Source: Taeniopygia guttata (lineage: Eukaryota; Chordata; Aves; Passeriformes; Estrildidae). From it: a stretch of 64,000 bases of DNA. Every line of letters begins with the position of its first letter. Within the stretch, counting starts at the first letter, position 1. The DNA lies in the NCBI RefSeq assembly GCF_048771995.1, contig NC_133024.1:42942001-43006000 (forward strand), in the 5' to 3' direction. Shown in pieces: positions 22,801 to 37,800 of the stretch. The notes under the pieces were generated by a model. That model was not told the DNA's origin. It worked only from the letters and a program-made list of their open reading frames with translations, and did not search any database. The position numbers and the translations under genes are program-made.

Positions 22801-25800
22801 AAGAGGAAATGAGAAATTACACTTCTTTGCAGGAAAGATTTTGCTCTCTTTGCTATGCAAAACATATATCCAGAGATCAATTCTGAATTACTAAAGCGGT
22901 ATTATCCAAGATCTTGCTTCTGTAGTTTTTTAAAAAATCGGCACTTTTTGCATGCATGTATATAGTATAACTTGATATATGGTTGGGATTTTTTAATAAG
23001 TTGACTTTAATATTCCTGTTTTATCTCCACTTTTCCAACATTTTAAGTGAGTTCTAAATAGGTAGTTTTTTTAAAAGTGTGTGCTAGTTTTCCAAAAAAA
23101 AATCATTTCACTTTTTACATTTAAATTGAACTTCGGATCTCCTCCTAAACTCTACTGCTCATTCCAACATCCTTTTCTTTCAGAAGTCCATTAATGGTAA
23201 GGAGAGTTCCTACTGCAGCCTTGCTTCCTTCTCTCATTTGCCAACAGAAAACTTATACCTACCCCAATTAGAAATTTAGATATGTTCATCAACATGAAGT
23301 TAGCATTCTGTTGTCCTCGCCATCTTTGCATTCAGCTCTCATTTTTTAAATGACCAAACAGAGTTCTAATATACACAGCTGAAATACAGATGAAGAACCC
23401 AATCTAATAAACTCTACTGGATCTTGGTCAGAGAATGGTAAAGACAATGAGACTACACTACAAAACCATGGGTACCACTCATGTGAAAAGAAAAAAGCAA
23501 AGGTTTTAGTCATTTAAATCTCACAGTAAATGTATCAGGAAATTTTCGTAGCTTAGACTCTGCTCAAACAATATTTGACAACTGAGACATGAGACAATGA
23601 AGACAAAGCCATACAAAATTAACACAGGAACTGGAACAAGACAATTCTAGCAGAGGCTGCACCAGTCCCAGCACACATCTGTATTGATACTCCTAGCAGA
23701 CAGGCAGCAGGAAAGGGGGTACTGCTTATGCCACTACCGAAAAAAGCTGCTCTCTTCACCAATACTGGATGAAGAAATTAATGACAGGAAAAAGCAAGCA
23801 AGTTTCAATACCTAGCACTACTGACCTCTGTGTTCGAGGATTTGCATGGTTCAAAGGCTCAGCTACGTTTGGTACCAGTTTTCCTGGAACAACAGATGAA
23901 ATATTAATGAATGACGGGTAAATAATTTCACAGTTTTAGTACAATGACATTTCACCTGACAGAGAACCAATAAAGAAAAGCCCAGCAACAAACTCCACAG
24001 CATTTCGTAACTTTAAACTTTACTAATTAGTAGACTAGCAAAGGTCCCCAACTAAGAACAAAGAAGAAGCTTGCTGTCTACACTTTACACAGCTCTGGCA
24101 AGACAAAACAAACTATCCTAAACTTAAAAATGAACAGTGGCGATTTCCAGGTAGAAGGAAATTAACACAGGGAATGCTCAGCTATCCATCAGCAAACCAG
24201 AATGCAAGCTACTATACAATCCTAGCTTTTATCTTGATTTGAAAATTCATTCTATTTTCATTTTTATGTGCAAACCTACTCTTTTTTAAAAAGGCAAAGA
24301 GGCTAAAGCACAAGTTGTCCTTATAACTCAATGTTTCTATTTTCAATTATTTTTCTCTACCCCTTTCCAACACTGAGAAAGGAACATGACTCCAATCTTG
24401 TTACAATTAACTATTTAAAGCAGCAAGGTCTCAATGAAAAGAATATACAGAAGCATATACCTGAAAGGGCAAAAGGAAAACAGACAGTAGAGTGCATTTT
24501 TTTATATAAACATGCAACACTTCTAATAAATATTTTTCCTTAATACATTTTTAGAACTGATGACTCTTCCAATATCTTCCTTACTATGTGGCTCAGTTCC
24601 AATGACAGCAGTAAACTACTTAAAACCAACAAGATGAAAAATAACCAGAAACATAAAGAAAAGTAAATGTTTAAAACTGCATGAAAGCCTCAAAATATTA
24701 CATTTTGGAAATAAGCTTGATGCAAAAACTGGAATCATGTTGTATGCTGGATGTTCTTTGTAAACTGAGCAAACAAATGTCTAACTGCAGGCACAGACCA
24801 CTCTCAAGACAGTCCAGCAGTCGCCAGGAATAGAAGCAGAGATATTTATAAAACTTTTTTTACTTAGAACTGACTTGTCCTTAGAACCCTCTGCTTTTCT
24901 TCTGCCCCTCTCAAGAATGCAAGGCAGGCACCTGCATTATTCTTGTTTCTTGCTCCAGGAATCTTCTGTGATTTGGGAGGGATGGGAAGCTTTGGGACAC
25001 TTCCACTGCACACTGGATTAGCCACAGGCATGTGAAGAACCTTGAAAGAATCAAAATATTCTATTACAATTTACCAAAGCACTTCTTATCACTCCAGCTT
25101 TAATCCCAAACATCTTTATTTGTGATGTGCTACCTGGCAGGCAGGTGCTGAGAACGTATTTCCATTCTGTCCTACGACGGAGAGAGGTATCATTCCCACC
25201 ATTCCTTGCAAAACTGGCTGCACTGGAGATGCAATTATAATGGCAGAACCTAAAAAATACCAAAGTGTTAAGATTGTACAGAAACTAAAGATACTTCAGT
25301 GAAAAGAAAAGCTTCAAGACAGGATTTCTTAAAATTATGCATGGTCAAAACCTGTGGCAAGAAAAGCTCTGGATTTTTAGGAAAACTTCACTGCCCTTTG
25401 TTATAGTTCACTACTAGAAAACAGGGTAAGCACAAGTTTTATCTTTCGTTTATAAGGAATTCTTTAGTTAAAGTCTGTTTTCCTTTGTAAGAGGTAGCTC
25501 AAAATAAAGTATGATAAACCCATCATAATGTTTAAGCTTTAAATTAAAGTCATTTATAAAAACCAGTAAAAGTAACATTAAATATCTTACTTAGCTATCA
25601 GATATATGGTAATTATAAAATATGGAAACTATCCTAGCACATTATTTGAAAAGTGGAAGAATATTTTCAAAAGTGAAAGGAAACTGTTCCTCTCTCTATG
25701 AAAAAAACATTGAAGAGTTGCATAAAGAAATCCGAACGGCAGAAAAGGCTGTAATCCTAAGACCTTGCACGTACCTTGTGTGTACCTTGCACAACCTGGT

Positions 25801-28800
25801 CTCTGACTGCACTGGCCTCAGACCTCAATTAAATGACTACACACAGAAATTTAAAGGTAACTGCAAGAAAGTTCTAAGTTCTTTCTTCTTAGAAAGAAAT
25901 CTAAATGTGGTGATTACAGCTGATTTATAGCTGGGTTTTTTCATTTCCAAAAGCACTCAAAATTTTTATTGCTGTAGTAATAAAGATACTTGTACAAATT
26001 TTAAATCATGGAAAGAAATAATGTTATACTTTCATATTTACTTAAATGTACTTTAACGCAGACTAGGTTTGAAATATGAAACAAAACCAAGGAAATTATT
26101 TGGGAAGGACTAGCTACATCTACCCAGTTATCTACACAAAATATGGACACCTATAACATAGAGCATTCAATTTATAACAGGAATCTTATTAAAATAAAAA
26201 CCTGTTTTATTTAGCCGAAGTAATGGAATTCTTTCCAATGTAAACCAAAACATGATTCCTACATCTGATGCTGCTAAAATCGTATCAGTTAAGCTTCTGA
26301 AATATGAGGCTTTTTTTTTTTATTCAAAGCAGCCCGATCAATGACTTCTCGTAGTTTTATTTCATTTCTACTAGCAACTAATATACTAAAAAAAAAGTAA
26401 CTCCTGGATAGTTTCAAGTGGCAGACAGAGCAGTTTAATAATTGTTTACTTTTAATGCACTTAGGGGAAAAACAAAAATAACAAAACCACTGTAGAAACA
26501 CCATATTTTCAGTACTTTTCTAATAATGAGATTACCCTGTGGGAAGTTTGGGGAGACAGTCTGGTTTGTTGGAAATGTACTGCTGGATCTGGGAGGAGTC
26601 CGCAACTGTTGTACAGCTGGAGCTTGTGAAGCCAGGGGCATAGAACTGCCAGGCAATACAACTACATTTGATGGTGTTACAGCTGCACCCAAGGTTGCTG
26701 GATCAGTCATACATGTGGCTATGTAAAGGTTGCTTGAATTCCCAAAAGCTGTGCTTGTGGCTGGCATCAACTGTATAAATCCCCCTTCGTTGGAAAGATG
26801 AGTTGAACTTGCAACAGAAAAACCAGTGCAGTCTTCATTCTGAGTGTTAACCGAGGTGACCACAGGATCCTTGGGTCTAAGCACAAGAAGATTCTGCTCT
26901 GCCAGAGCTGAATCCACAGTTTTTTCTGTGTCTTCTGAAGTAAGACATTTGGGCAAGCCTGCAGTTTTGGTTGGAGATTTGGCTGGAGATGACAATATTA
27001 TAGTAGGCAAATTTTCTCCTGTGATGCTGGAAACAGCATTATTTAACTCTGTGTCTGATGAAATAAACGGATCATCACTGATGATGATCTTGAGGGACAT
27101 TATATTAGAAGGATCAACATCCATTGGTTGACTACTGCTTATACTTTTGGCCTCAGTACCTGACTCCTCTGCTGAGGATGCAGTTTCAGGGAGTGGTGAG
27201 TGGCATATTTCAGAGGTAGTAAGATTGTTTTCAGTGGATACTACAGAAATGTTTGTACATGCATTATCACCAGATGAGAAATATAAATTATCAGTGTCTA
27301 CTTTTGTAGAAGATGAAGGTTCTTGCATCTCTCCTTGTGTACCCTTTGCGTTTGGCAGTTCTGAAGGGAGGTTAAAATCTTTCTTACAAGGCTTATCAAG
27401 TGTATGCTGATCATTTGAGTAAGTTTTGTTAGAAGTATCAACAGCTTCAAGCTGCAACTCTGTTTTGTCAACATCTGTGATGTCCACTGCAGATCCCACA
27501 GCACAGTCTGCCTGCGTGCTCTGGTCCTGATGGTTAGAGGGGTGGCTGGAGTTCTCCTGTGAAACACCAGGCAAGGCAGCTGGATCACTGGTTACAGTCT
27601 GTTCTTTTCCTGCATCTGCCAATGGGCTAGAAATGGATGAGCTGTTTTTTTTCAGTAGTACATTGTGGCCAGGGTTCCCATCAGAAGGGCTTCCAGGAAG
27701 TCTTTTTTCAGACAGCGATGTGTCTGGTGAAAATTGACATTCACTTCTGGAATCAGTTTTGTTTTCACCAGCTATAGTATCCTCTGCCACTGAAATCAAA
27801 GGAATCTGTGGAGTAGCAGGATGAACATATTCTAAATTAGGACTACTTCGAGAACTATCATTTGGTGGGTCTTTTTCAATTTCCATAGCACTCTCACTTT
27901 CAGAAATTAATGTAGATGACTCTTTTGTAACATAAGTGTCTGCACAGTGTTCATTACTTTTGCTATCAGAACTCTGTCTCTTGTTAGGTTCAGTCAAATC
28001 AGACACCGAGTTAAAAGCAATTTCAAGCTCTCTAATATGTTCAGGGGTAATGGCTGTAAGTACTTCAGTCTGCTTCCTTGGTTTACAGTTTCCATGCAGC
28101 TGTTCACTGGCTGGATTTTTCTTAGCCATATCATCATCATTAATGCTGGTCTTCAAGGCACATGATGCTTCTTCTAACTGAAAGCCTTTACATGATAGTG
28201 GTTCTCCAGAATTATCACCTGTAAAAGATAGAATAAACCAGTTCAATAATTATTAGAACAGATGATCCTTTTTAGAGTGTTTTAGAAATAACTACCAGTT
28301 CAATGGAAAACTGTTTCCCATGAAACTAAGTGGGAATAATCTTACTCATCCTTACGTTCAAGTTGAGTGGAATATATATAAAATACATACACATACTAGA
28401 TAATCTGAAAAATCAGTTTGTACATTACTACTAAGTACACAGATAACATGTAAATATCTAAGGTCACTACATCGGATTTCCAGAAGCACAAAAACCATCT
28501 CATGATAAAAACCTCTTGGCTCTACTTCTCATATACTTTAACTAAATACCTGCTACTCATGGACTATCGTTAAGAATGGTGGAGACAGACTAACATCCCC
28601 TTTGGCCAGAGTAAGACTTTTTTTCTGTATTAATTAACAGATACATTATAGAATAGAGAAAAAATATTAATATGGTTATATGTAAAATAATCTGTTTCTG
28701 CGTTCCACGATGGATACTGCGAAGTACCCATTCGTTGATAGTCTGCTTGCATTAAGGAGCATATCAAGTACAACTTTTAAGTACACTGATGGGACTACTT

Positions 28801-31800
28801 TTAAATGTAATAGACTGAAACTTTGTAACAGGCCAGGTGTATATGTATGTTCATGCAATGTAAATGTCCACATGGACATTATCACTGAAAAAAGAAAATT
28901 CTGAAATGTGCAAATTGTCTGAAAATATTTTCATAATGAAAAGTTAACAGAGAAATCTTAGAGAAAAAAACCCATACATCTGTTAGCTTCTTCTGTTCCT
29001 AAAGAACTTCCAAATGTTTCCAGGCTATCCTCAGCCACCAGGATTTCATTTTCTACTCCATTCCGACCAGAAATACCAGCAGGTAGGTTCTTGTTTACTT
29101 TGCTCTTTCCTATTTTCAAAATAAAGCATGAAGAATGGTTAAATATGCAATTTTCCACATACATGTCATCACTATCTTTTAAATGAAACACAGTGTAAAG
29201 GTCTTTTTATGGTTCATGTGAGGATACACCAGAAAATTTTAAAACAGCAAACAAGTATAAACTATCATCCTTCAGAGCTGGAGTGTCTAAAGTTACAGCA
29301 ATAAAACTGAGCCAGCACAAACCCAGAATATCGGCCACAGAAAAATGCTGTATTTTATAGCTGTGTATAAATGTATCTAAGAATCTAATTCTGTATAAAG
29401 GCATACCAATGTAATTTCTCTTGCAAGAGGCCTGCTGAATTCCTTTGCTTTGTCAAGCAATGCTGGGGAAGCGCATCATTCAGGATGCTTTACAGTAACA
29501 GTACAACTGAGTACAATGTAGCCTACCATAATCAAACCAGTCAAATAGAGCCTGGAAAGCTGGATCTGATTCTGTCTGTTCCAGAATGTCCTGGATAGCC
29601 TCTTCTGACATATGAATTTCACCCTGAGGAAAGACATTATATACAGAACTGTTAGACAGTTACTTCAATAACTTAAAAACAGACAAGAATTGTTTTCTTT
29701 TCAGATTTTTTTTTACTTCTATTACTTCTGCTCAGCACATAAACATAAAGACTAATGCTGGGAATGTTTCTGCCATAAATTTAATGTCTGTTAAAAATTC
29801 TTAGTGATTGAAGCTTAAGAAATAAGGTTCTCCAAAACCCAAAGGTGTCTGTCAGACATCACCCCCACCACGTGTGTACTGGAGTATTCTCCACATAATG
29901 GCCAGCACTAACCAAAAAGGAAGACTAAATCTCAGGCTGCACTGGAAGCTTATTCACATGGTATGGATGCTGTGAGCCTGTACCAAGCAAACCACTGGTA
30001 AAAAAAAAACAACCCAAATTAATGCTAATTTCTTAGGTTTGATTATATTATATATCTAGAAGCCAACATTAAGTAAATGGAAATTTTATTCCATATACCC
30101 ATTTAATGTTCTGTAGTATAACCTCCAACTACTTCTTTGTGGAAAGCATTTTGGAAAGCACAGCTACATGGGACAGTGCTCTAAGGTTCCTGATTCTTTT
30201 TCTGTGGAAGCCCAGGAATAAAATGAGTATCCAGCACATACTCAAGTGATTAAATATAAAGTTTCTCCTGCCTTTCTGGAGACCCTTTAAGCACTCTCCA
30301 ACCTTTGATATATCTCTCCACCTTTTTTGATATATATCTCCACCCTTAAGGGTGGATATTCCATGTTATATCCTTGATTTTGTATCAGCAACTCCAACCA
30401 AACCACGAAGCTGCTTTATTTTTGCCCAGAAGAATGGAATACAGCTTTTTAGCTCTGTATTTTGACAACTGACCTAAAATCACCAAGCAACAGAAGAACA
30501 GCATTTATAAACCAGACACCTCTACTTCATAAACAGGGAACTGCCTCTACTCTCCTGTCTTTCTCATGAGGGTTGTGAAATTTCCCTCATTAAAATCCTT
30601 TTTAATTCTGTGGTTTCCAGCTTCAGACTTACAGAGAAATGAAGGGAGAACACTATAATTATGTTTAGTTTGTAGAAGCAGAACACACATTTCCTCCAAA
30701 AGCAAGAAAATACTAAATTTGAAGACAAAGCACCATTATTTAGGCTCCAAAAATAATTTCTCTTGCTACACTAAATGATCCATACTTATCTTGGAGCAAA
30801 TCAAAAATCAGATCAGATTAAACAAATTTAGAGACAGCAAGGTATTTTAAATTCTTTTTTCTTCTCTAAGGCTATTGATTAGATCCCCAGTCAGAAACTG
30901 GTAGCCAATTACTGGTACAAAACATTGAGTGAGAAGCAGGCAGTTGGTGCCTGGGACAGAGTTCTTAAATCCACTCTGAGTGTAGGGTTACCAGCTAATT
31001 ACTGCCAGAAACAATCCCACTCCCTGGGCTTCGACCCTGCAGCATACTTATGCTGCCTTGGACAGGCACTGGGAATTAATTCAGAATGCTAAACTCGCAC
31101 AAAATGAGCTCCTGCAGAACACCAGTGTCCTGCCAGCTCAGCTCCTCGAACCTGCCCAGCAGTTCACACCTCTGCAAGGGAAGCTGCAGAGCTGCCCCTG
31201 CACAGAGGGGAGCATCAGGGAGGCTCAGCTGTGCTGGCAAACAGAAACAAAAAAGAAAGGATAGGAAGAAGAGAGAATATCTTCAGATGTCAGAGGTTCA
31301 GCATAGTTCCCATAACTGATCATTCTCACATGCCTGGACCTAAAAACAATGTGAACAGGGCAATCTACACCTACCTGAAGTCCAAGGATTTCATCAATTG
31401 AAGTCTCCTGTTCTGTGGGACCACTGTCTGTCTGTTTAGGGGCCTGAGCAACACTGCCATCACTGCAACACGTATGTCATTAGTTCAAAACTCAAAAATA
31501 AATCAAATAAGAAAACATATGAAGTTCAGAAGTTCCTTTTATTACCTCCCCAGGATTTTGTTAATGTTTTCAGCGAGCTTCTCCTGAAGAGATTTGTTGC
31601 TCAATATTTTTTCTCTGGCATTTTCAATGACCAGTTGCTGGAAAACAGTTTTGAAGTGGTCAGGTTTTTATTTTTAACATCATTAGAAAAGGAGCAAGAA
31701 TTTCTGACTAACCGGTAAAAAATAATTTAAAAATCAATTCAAAGAGAGAAGACTTTTATAACAGAGAGTCATCTGTGACTGCATTACATTGCTATGAAAA

Positions 31801-34800
31801 TCAACGTAAAACATTCATGTACTTCTACTCTCCTAAAGTACAGTGAGGCTTATTGTGCCTTCTGGCTTCCATTCTCTAAAGAATTACTGTGTTCTGACAG
31901 CCTACAGGTATCTTACCAAAGCAAATAAGCCAAGAAAAACAAAACTCTACATAGCCATATCAACTTTACGAATTTAGTACACACAAGAGCTAGTTCAAAT
32001 ACAAACCAATTCATTTATCTTCTAAAGGTAATTTCTGTAAAAACCAGGAAGAACAACATGTTTAAGACAAGTTCTCTTGAGTTTGACTTTGTTTCTTAAG
32101 TCTAAATACCTTCTGTAGGCATATACTCACTGGGAAGTTACCATCAATTAACTCTTCTAGGGGCTCACTTTCTTTTTCTACTACTGCTTCTTCAGAGTCT
32201 TGAGAGCTTCTAGCTGCTGAGAGAGGTCCAGATGTTGCAATACTTTTCCTCTTCTGAGATTCACTGAAACATACCAGGAAATTTATGATGTAGTTTATGA
32301 GAAAATTGCAAACAGTAGACCTAATGGTGAGTAAATCAAGTGCTTCTCTTCCTTTTTAGCAAAAAAAAAAAAAAAAAGATTTTAATCATCAGAAAATTAA
32401 CTACATATTGAAAATGCAGTAAAAGCTGGTACCTGTTTTGTCATCTCTTATGCATCTATTGTGTCTGCCTTTAGAGAAGTTATAAATTTAGAGATTGTAG
32501 GGAAATGGCACAATGGCAGAATGAATTCCATGCCCACTATTCAGCATTTACTGCCCCTCCACTACAGGTACTCTAACTGGTGGTGCCAGTTAGACTGGTA
32601 GTAGTCAACTGCAACTCACAATCAGATTTGGGCATTACCACTGAAAACAAAGACTTCTCAAGGAGCACTTCTTTTCAAAGAAGAAAACAAATCTTAAGTT
32701 CTGTTAAGAATTTAGTTGATAAATAGGAAAATTAATGTTTTTATAGGAGACAGTGTAGGTTCTTCTGAAAACATCTATTTTCAGTGGCACTAAATTACAT
32801 TTAAAAAATCAAGACGGATTAGGAAGACTTGGGGAAAAATAGACATTTGAATCAGAGAATAAAAAATGCAAAACTAGCGTAAGAGAAGTTTTTCACACGA
32901 CTTCTAGTGCAAATATTAATACTTTTCTGACAAAATTTACTCAATAGTTTTACAAAGCTAAATGCAAATTTGTATGAGTATTAAGAATTTTTATAATTGA
33001 AAAGGACATTTTAGAAGGAATACCAAGTTTCAGCTCCAAGATTATTTGCCTATGTCTAATAGTGGAGTAAAGACAGAGTGTACACAAAGAAGCATGAGTA
33101 GCCTCCTATCAATCTGCTGTTAAGCTCTTTGATTTCCCTTTCCTCTGTGAAACATCAAACACTGGCCCCCTCTCCAAGATCTTACATTTGAAACATTTCA
33201 TCACTGAACAAAATTTACAGCAAAGGTTAGAATACTGTTTAATTTCTAAACAATCAAACAAAAAAACCAAAACCAAACCCACATCCCTGTTTACCCTTTT
33301 CGTCTTCCTGGAGAAAGCAAGTTTGAATGAAGCTTTCGTTCTTGTGACGTTGGAACTTGAATGTGTATGAGACCTCCTGCTTTACATAGAAAAAGAAACA
33401 AAAATAGAAGTCATGATGCCAATACCTCTTCCAGCGACACTGTCAAAGCTCTACAAAATCTACACATTGCTTACTATGTTCCAATCAATTCCTGGAAAGT
33501 CATACAAAATAATTTGTTATTATCATGGAAATGAGGACCAGTCCTTTTAGACGTATCCTGAAATAGACATCCACTTAATGTGGATCATCCCTATCTGATG
33601 AAACAAGTTATTTGGGTGAGGGTGAGAGCAGAGAACAGAATAACCACAAATTAATGCACCTCTGATTTCTGAACTCACATTGGCAAGCAAGTATGCAAGA
33701 GCCATCTCTCTTTTGGACATTTATTTTCTTTTAATCACCTGAACCAGTTTGGAGAGCTGGGGAACAAAGCATGAATTTTCTGGAGCTTTTTGGTGGAAGA
33801 TGATTAGCCCTGACTTTAGAAAACTTCCACCAATAGCCATAGATTTTTCACAGAAAAATAAGGTTTAAAACTTTTTGCAACTTACCATTGATCTTGTTTT
33901 CTTGAGCTTGTGACTGGTTCACAAGCAGTGTAGTCAGTCTTGTCTGCGGCATGCTTTGATTTATTGTCGGCCTGTGAATTACTTGAGGAGGTACAACAGA
34001 AGAAGAGGAATTCTGTTGCCCTGACTGATGGGCTACTGACAACAGTCCTGAGTTTGCAGTAGCTGACTGCTGAAGCATTCTCTGCCTTTTCATTTCTACA
34101 ATTCCACTTCTTGTACGTACTGGAAATAAAGACAGGATGAAAATATATGATAAAGGAATTTCTAAAAATTACTGATATTCATACAAAATCTGTTTAAAAA
34201 ATTTAAACAACAGAACACCACCCAATCCAATGAATCTCAAATCTGGGAACAATCAGTATCTATATCTCACACTCTCTTTTCTTATAAAATACTCTGTAGT
34301 AAAAATACTACAGAGAAAAACTTATTTTTAAGTAAACCAATTTTTCTTTGTTGATAGCTTATTTTCAGTTTTTGTAATGAAAGAAACAACTTTAGATACA
34401 ACAAGTATGTTTTTGTATTTTGGCTGGATATATATTTGTATGTATGACAAATGCTACAAGACTGCAATATGTTTTTATGTTCCCCTTCTACAGAAATCCA
34501 ACTGCATTATAATTAGACCAGCTATGTTTTTAGTTCATCTATGAAGCACAAATTAAGTTAGCAATTTCAGGAGTGAAGCAGTAGTTTTTAAACCTTTTAA
34601 CCATGTAAACTTCCAAAGGGGTTTCTTGAGCAGAGAAAATGCTATAATAGAGAATTTATGCCCCTTGCAAAAAGCTCAGCTTTTCTTATTTTCCTTTCCT
34701 GCTCATTACAGCAATCCACAGACCACACTGAAGACAAGAGACATGCATTACATACGCCCCTATTTTTTGCCAAAACAGATAATTTTAACAGAAAACCTAT

Positions 34801-37800
34801 TGATTCCATTGAATTGACTCAGTTACTTACTCCTCTGGTTAGAAGAAAATCTGAAATCTGAATTCTGCATGCTCCTAAAAAATAAAGCAAGTAACAGAAA
34901 TTAATGGAGCATAATGGAAGCACTCAGCTACACAGTGTGGCATTACCTACCACATGGTTAATGTCAGTCTGATCCTAACCACACATTCCTTCAGAAAAAC
35001 CCATTGATTACTCTTTTCATTCTTTCCAACAATCGTCACAGATCCTTCAAGTGAAGCTTACTGTTTCAGTTTTGATCAAGTAACCACAAAGGTATCAGAT
35101 TCTAAATGAGTCATAGTGTATTGTTTTATTATAGGAAGACAACACGCTCACACTATTGCCCGCCTTATAATCTTTAAATGTCTGCTCAACTACCAACTCT
35201 AACATACCCATCTTTTTCACTGTCTCTCAAAGGAAACAGAGAGCTAAACCATTCTCATACAATGATAAGGGGGGGTTGGTCTACATAGGGACTCACTTTT
35301 AGAGTGAAGTATTACTTTCTTAATTTCAAAACTACATTACCTGATCTGAGAAAGTGTATAGTCTAATTTTTTCCACAGAGATGACATCATTGCTGGAACT
35401 TCATTTGTTGTTTCTAAAATGAACCATAAAAACAAACTGATTTATGCCCAAAACTGATATATGCTGAGAGAAAAGTAAAATCACAAACAAAATAATTATT
35501 ATGGAGTGTTTCAGACATCATCTAACTTTAGATGTCTAGTTGCCTTCTTAATTTTCTATTAGAGAGCCATAACTCCTAATTTAAAGAATTTTGATTGACA
35601 TGTATACAGTTCTGGTTTAGAAGCCTTGATGAAACTGAATTAATTACTATAATTCTTGCTGGAATTTGCACATGGTGTTTACTCCTCAGCAAACACATGC
35701 TAACCTAACCTATGCTAATGCCCTCCAACTCACTTCTGGAAACGGTATTCATATTCCCAAATCACTTTTGTGCCTTTGAAAATCATAACCTGGCAGACAG
35801 GCCTTTAAAAGTATAGTTTATTTCATTATATTTCCCAAACAGGTAAAAACATATGGTCTTTTTGAAGCACCAAACATCAGAAGTGTGATGGAAAAGATAA
35901 GTAAATAATTCAATTTACTAAGTTTTTCAAGATGCCAAGTACAAAGCATTTTGAAGGAAGTACATCTGCATCTTAGTTACCATTTCTGTTAGACCTAGTG
36001 TGAAAGGAAAAAAATGTTCATAAATGTTCCATGTATGATTTTTAAAACCAAACACCATTAAAATATGATCATACAACAGATATCAAAAACCTGTAAGATT
36101 TGGAAACATTCAGAAGCTTGATAACTAATTTCAAAACCAGCAAATGCTCTAGCTCTGCCTACAGTATTCATACAAAATATTAAGTAGTTCTGAAACTATT
36201 TTAGTCTTAAAAATGAGACAAGAAATATTTCATACCATAGGACTCCTTCTGATTATTTAATGGAATCATAGAATACCTTGGTTGGAAGGGATCCATAGGG
36301 ATCATTGAGCCCAACTCCGTGCTCCTCACTGGGCTACCAAACTCTAAACCGCATGACTAAAAGCATTGTCCAGATTCTCCTTGAACTCTGACAGGGCTCA
36401 GTGCCATGACCACTTCCCTGGGTAGCCTGTTCCAGTGACTGACCACTTTCTCAGTGAAGAACCCTTTCCTAAGATCCAATTTGAATGTCTCCTGACACAG
36501 CATTTCATTTTTCTCACATTCTGTTGCTGGTCACCAGAGAGATAAGCACCTCCCCCTCCTATTAATAGTATAAACAATAAACAGTATAATTTCACAAGCA
36601 TAAACCCATACATCTTGCACATTTTATTATATCTCTATGCTTTTGGGATATAAAAATGCTCACATTTGAAGTAAAAATATATGCTGGCATATGCAAACTA
36701 CAACAATCAATTACTTTTGCTCACTAGATGTAGTGACTGTTGGCTGCGTAATATGGTAACCTTCAAACTGTGCCTAAAATGGGGGATTACTCTAAGACCA
36801 TACACCTCTTCCTCAAGGAGTTCACAACACATAAATAAAAATAAAAGGACACCTTATTCTGAAAGCTTACCTTTTGTTTTCATGGCTACGTACTCATTAA
36901 GAATTGTTGTCAAGTTTTTTCCACACAGCGACTGGAAAAAAAACCAACTGATCTTAGAATTTTCACTAATAACTTCTACTTCCTCTGCTATAGCACATGA
37001 TATTTAAGGAGCTCTTCAACAGTCTACACCATGCTGGCCCTCAGTACAAGGGACTGTACTTAGTAGAGAGCAATCAATGGTACAAAATCCTCTAATATAC
37101 CCAAAATGCGAAGTACTCTATTCTCAAGGCACAACACTGGTAGTTAGAGCTGTCTGACATTCACTCACCTTTTTTTATTATTGAATAAAACCATGAAAAT
37201 TAGATGATGAACAGCATAATGATCATTAGTCTGTTACTGATGAGCAGTAACAGACTAATGACTATGTATCATGCTGGAAAACAACATGCACTAAGACGGA
37301 AACGTGAAGGAACCTCTGTCTGAAGCAAAATTTTTAACAGTCACACAGTATTAACCTTCTTATCATGTTTACTCATCCTGTTATTTTAGGTGACACAAAT
37401 ATAATTAAAATTTTAAAGTTACCACTATCCTGTACCTTCCTCTCTTGTTTACTAGTGGGAACTCTACAAGACATGACAAATACAGCACTTTATTGCAAGT
37501 ATTTGAGTTGCAGAAAGAATTTTGTCTTAGATACTATGCTATCACTTTTAGGTGAATAATAGGAAAAACATTTCTACTGAGAAAAGGATGATTATAAAAT
37601 GTTTTATTAATCTGGATAACCTATCTATATTTTTATAGGTTTTTTAATTTTTGCTGGCCATAGCTTGGTTCTTAACCCCCTACCACCAAAGTGCAGATGA
37701 CTGAAAACTTGTAAATAAAATAAATTCAATAGTTTGTTTTGAAAAGGTGCATCAAGAAGGTGCACCTTGGACCTTAGGAAAAAACTTCCACGAAGTATGA

